Source: Actinomycetes bacterium (GTDB taxonomy: Bacteria > Actinomycetota > Acidimicrobiia > Acidimicrobiales > Acidimicrobiaceae). Taken from it: DNA of 9,355 nucleotides. The stretch's first letter is position 1. Each line of letters begins with the position of its first letter. The notes under the pieces are model-generated. The model searched no databases and was not told the DNA's origin. It was given only the letters and a program-made list of their open reading frames with translations. Below, in pieces: positions 7,730 to 9,355 of the stretch. The stretch lies in NCBI GenBank assembly GCA_021790855.1, contig JAJYFP010000015.1, positions 1 to 9,355 on the forward strand, in the 5' to 3' direction. The position numbers were made by a program, and so were the translations under genes.

Positions 7730-8613
7730 TGGCTATCTTTGTCGATGAAAATACTAAGGTAATTGTCCAGGGCCTTACCGGTTCACAGGGACGTTTCCAC
7801 GGTCTTAGGAACCGAGACTATGGCACCAAGGTCGTGGGTGGTGTTACCCCTGGTAAGGGTGGATCCGATGTCGATGGTATTCCTGTTTTCAACACCGTTG
7901 AAGAAGCAGTTGTTGCAACAGGAGCGACTGCTTCGTTTATCGTTGTCCCCCCAAAGTTTGCCCCAGAGGCGATCTTGGAAGCGGCTGCAGCAGGCGTGTC
8001 ATTCATCGTCTGCATCACTGAGTTCATACCTGCTCGAGACGAGGCCATGTTCTACAATATCCTAAGGAGGAACTATCCAGGTACGAGACTGCTTGGTCCA
8101 AACTGCCCAGGGATTATCTCTCCAGGCAGATGTAACATTGGAATTACATCTGGAGACATAGCTTTAGCCGGTGGGCCGGTTGGCATCGTATCTAGGTCGG
8201 GAACGTTGACCTATCAGGCTCTTTATGAGCTCTCTCAGAAAGGAGTAGGTCAGACGACCTGTGTGGGTATCGGTGGGGACCCAGTCCCAGGTACTAATTT
8301 TATTGACTGTCTAGCCGCCTTCGAAGCCGACCCCGAGACGAAAGCCGTTCTTATGATCGGCGAGATCGGGGGCTCAGAAGAGGAGAAGGCTGCGGACTTT
8401 ATCAAATCAAACATGAGCAAACCGGTTGTCTCGTACATAGCAGGTGTTACGGCTCCTCCCGGTCGCAAGATGGGCCATGCTGGAGCAATTATATCTGGAT
8501 CACAAGGCAGCGCCCAAGCTAAGATGGCGGCTCTAGAGGAAGCCGGTGTCACGGTTGCGGCAAACCCGACGGAGGCTGGTGAGGTGATGGTTGAACTGGT
8601 GAAGTCTTTGTAA
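7729..8613 (+). CDS. sucD: Succinyl-CoA synthetase, alpha subunit (CoA-binding, phosphohistidine)
   Basis: SucD binds CoA and carries the phosphorylated histidine that shuttles phosphate during succinyl-CoA hydrolysis. The 294-residue protein has the standard length. Seen: the N-terminal Rossmann CoA-binding motif GLTGSQGRFH (15-24), GGVTPGKGG near 37-45, GPNCPGIISPG with Cys126, SRSGTLTYQ and GIGGDPVPG in the ligase half, and the catalytic GHAGAII with His250, followed by ANPTEAGE near the C-terminus. The GTG start overlaps the sucC stop by one base, the purine-rich GGAGAGGAG just before it can serve as ribosome site, and the first residues match other SucD proteins. It is the last gene of the + strand cluster: a strong inverted repeat begins 15 bases after the TAA, and the next gene faces it. 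Nothing is missing or unusual. Confidence 0.97.
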   Translation: MAIFVDENTKVIVQGLTGSQGRFHGLRNRDYGTKVVGGVTPGKGGSDVDGIPVFNTVEEAVVATGATASFIVVPPKFAPEAILEAAAAGVSFIVCITEFIPARDEAMFYNILRRNYPGTRLLGPNCPGIISPGRCNIGITSGDIALAGGPVGIVSRSGTLTYQALYELSQKGVGQTTCVGIGGDPVPGTNFIDCLAAFEADPETKAVLMIGEIGGSEEEKAADFIKSNMSKPVVSYIAGVTAPPGRKMGHAGAIISGSQGSAQAKMAALEEAGVTVAANPTEAGEVMVELVKSL

Positions 8614-8627
8614 TGTGATCTTTAACT

Positions 8628-8676
8628 CTTAGGGCATGTCTATTCGAAGCAGTTTGTTAGATAGACATGCCCTAAG
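8628..8676. terminator. Perfect 16-bp inverted repeat after sucD, probable terminator
   Basis: CTTAGGGCATGTCTAT (8628-8643) is matched without error by ATAGACATGCCCTAAG (8661-8676), with a 17-base loop. It begins 15 bases after the sucD stop, in a convergent gap, which fits a transcription terminator able to work from both sides. There is no T-run after either arm, so it is not a classic intrinsic terminator; a strong stem without U-tract, an mRNA 3' stabilising hairpin or a protein-binding site are alternatives. Confidence 0.6.
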
Positions 8677-8954
8677 GATACCCCTATGACCTCTAACCGG
8701 CGATCATCTGCGAAGCCTGATGAGTTCAATCTAACGAGTCAGACAGATGTGGTGCTCTAAGCTTACATGGGCAACTTTTTGTCTTAGCATTCGGTGTGTG
8801 GATAGGGGTTTTACTTCGATGCCGAAGCTGTGTTTCATATCATTTGCGCTTAGGACAGGCTTGGGAAAGCCACTGAGCTCGATGATGGATACTCGAAGAA
8901 CAAGGCCAAGGGGCTGTAGTTGAACCTCATGCCTGAGATAGATTGAATTGAAGT
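8677..8954. other. Convergent intergenic region without a convincing gene
   Basis: These 278 bases lie between the sucD hairpin and the end of the minus-strand Nudix gene. On the minus strand one frame stays open from inside the Nudix gene (9015) down to 8731, but most of it has no plausible start after the Nudix stop, no ribosome site and no recognisable family motif. Plus-strand frames are short (at most about 34 residues). A small CTTCG/CGAAG hairpin (8814-8827) has no T-run. The stretch could be spacer or a decayed gene. Confidence 0.5.
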
Positions 8955-9353
8955 CTAGATCTGAGCTATGAGCTCGAGGAGTTGTGCAAGGACTGATGCA
9001 GTAGCACCCCAACAAAGCTCCTCGTCAACCGCGAAGAAGTGCATAGTGCGAGGAGGGGTGTTCGCTGAGAACCACCACTTTTCCTCGTGGTGGTTACCGA
9101 ACCGTAGAAGTTCATCGACGGAGGGTAGGAGTACCTTTTCAACTTCTTTAGGTGAAAGCGACAGTCCCCCTATGTCTTCTACAACTCCAACTACTGAAAC
9201 AAAGGAGGTGTTGAAGACCGTGGTGCGCGATCCCAAGGTACCAAGAATATTAACGTCGCTAATCCCGGTCTCCTCCTTTGTTTCTCTAACGGCAGCCTCA
9301 TAGTAGGTCTCTCCAGGTTCTAGCTTTCCTCCGGGGAAAGCTAGTTCTCCTTT
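8955..9353 (-). CDS. Nudix hydrolase, CoA pyrophosphatase (NudL)-like, 5' end outside window
   Basis: Reading the minus strand from the right edge gives 132 residues ending at a TAG (8955-8957). The visible part opens with GELAFPGGKLEPGE and contains a complete Nudix box: G9 x5 E15 x7 R23-E24 x2 E27-E28 x G30. The box co-ordinates the magnesium needed to cleave a nucleoside diphosphate linked to another group. The later blocks, VVGVVED, LSPKEVEKVLLPSVDELL and the ending CWGATASVLAQLLELI, are the pattern of CoA-pyrophosphatase-type Nudix proteins, which cut CoA to phosphopantetheine and 3',5'-ADP. The UPF0035 motif upstream of FPGG, which would settle CoA specificity, lies beyond the window. 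The gene converges on sucD and belongs to a different transcript. Nudix family membership is firm; CoA as substrate is inference. Confidence 0.85.
   Translation of the reverse strand, partial: KGELAFPGGKLEPGETYYEAAVRETKEETGISDVNILGTLGSRTTVFNTSFVSVVGVVEDIGGLSLSPKEVEKVLLPSVDELLRFGNHHEEKWWFSANTPPRTMHFFAVDEELCWGATASVLAQLLELIAQI
9070..9095. repeat. 9-bp inverted repeat inside the Nudix gene
   Basis: AACCACCAC (9070-9078) and GTGGTGGTT (9087-9095) are exact reverse complements around an 8-base loop. On the coding strand they encode the NHH and WWF of NHHEEKWWF. It would form a stable hairpin in either transcript, but may simply reflect the codons used. Confidence 0.4.
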
Positions 9354-9355
9354 AT

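Noticed and set aside
7763..8065. Second plus-strand frame inside sucD
   Set aside because: It overlaps conserved sucD sequence completely, and its translation is not protein-family-like.
8814..8827. CTTCG/CGAAG hairpin as terminator of the Nudix gene
   Set aside because: The stem is only five pairs, no T-run follows on the minus strand, and it lies more than 120 bases past the stop.
795..8957. Altered genetic code in which TGA is read as an amino acid, suggested by absence of TGA stops
   Set aside because: No in-frame TGA occurs inside any of the eight coding regions and Trp and Gly are encoded normally, so a stop-codon bias explains the data.
8968..9303. Plus-strand 111-residue open frame opposite the Nudix gene
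   Set aside because: It is antisense to a gene with a complete Nudix box and family-like ending, and its own sequence is low-complexity Ser/Thr-rich with no known motif.

Overview
This window looks like an ordinary housekeeping stretch from an actinobacterium of moderate GC content. The best inference is Acidimicrobiia or a nearby lineage. Three things point there: a CBS-less GuaB3-type IMP dehydrogenase relative, found mainly in Actinobacteria and Cyanobacteria; a pcrA/uvrD1 gene close to sucC-sucD, an arrangement also known in Mycobacterium (uvrD1 - Rv0950c - sucC - sucD); and heavy use of GTG and TTG start codons. The base composition is clearly lower in GC than Streptomyces or Mycobacterium. 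The lineage assignment is inference, because no rRNA or other marker is present.

Layout. Positions 3-797 (+) hold the 3' end of a KdpD-like protein. It contains the KdpD sensor domain and the UspA-like domain but stops before any membrane segment or histidine kinase. A 260-bp gap with several inverted repeats follows. Next comes a tight + strand cluster: guaB3 (1058-2221), guaA (2225-3775) and pcrA (3800-5989). After 111 bp with a good sigma70-like promoter candidate comes a second + strand cluster: a stand-alone B12-binding subunit of a methylmalonyl-CoA-type mutase (6101-6517), sucC (6581-7729) and sucD (7729-8613). A perfect 16-bp inverted repeat lies just after sucD. About 280 bp without a convincing gene separates it from the 3' part of a CoA-pyrophosphatase-like Nudix hydrolase on the minus strand (8955-9353), which runs off the window.

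How the genes work together. GuaA makes GMP from XMP, and GuaB3 belongs to the enzyme family that supplies or recycles the IMP/XMP/GMP pool, so the first cluster is purine metabolism plus a repair helicase. In the second cluster the mutase subunit would help make succinyl-CoA from methylmalonyl-CoA (or act in a related acyl-CoA mutase), and SucCD converts succinyl-CoA to succinate with formation of a nucleoside triphosphate. The pairing is metabolically coherent. The Nudix hydrolase could turn over CoA, but nothing links its transcription to sucCD.

I found no mobile element, CRISPR array, RNA gene or recognisable novel system. The points most worth a second look are the kinase-less KdpD, the complete absence of ATG among six readable starts, TAG at seven of eight stops, the probable leaderless promoter of the mutase subunit, and the 16-bp inverted repeat after sucD.
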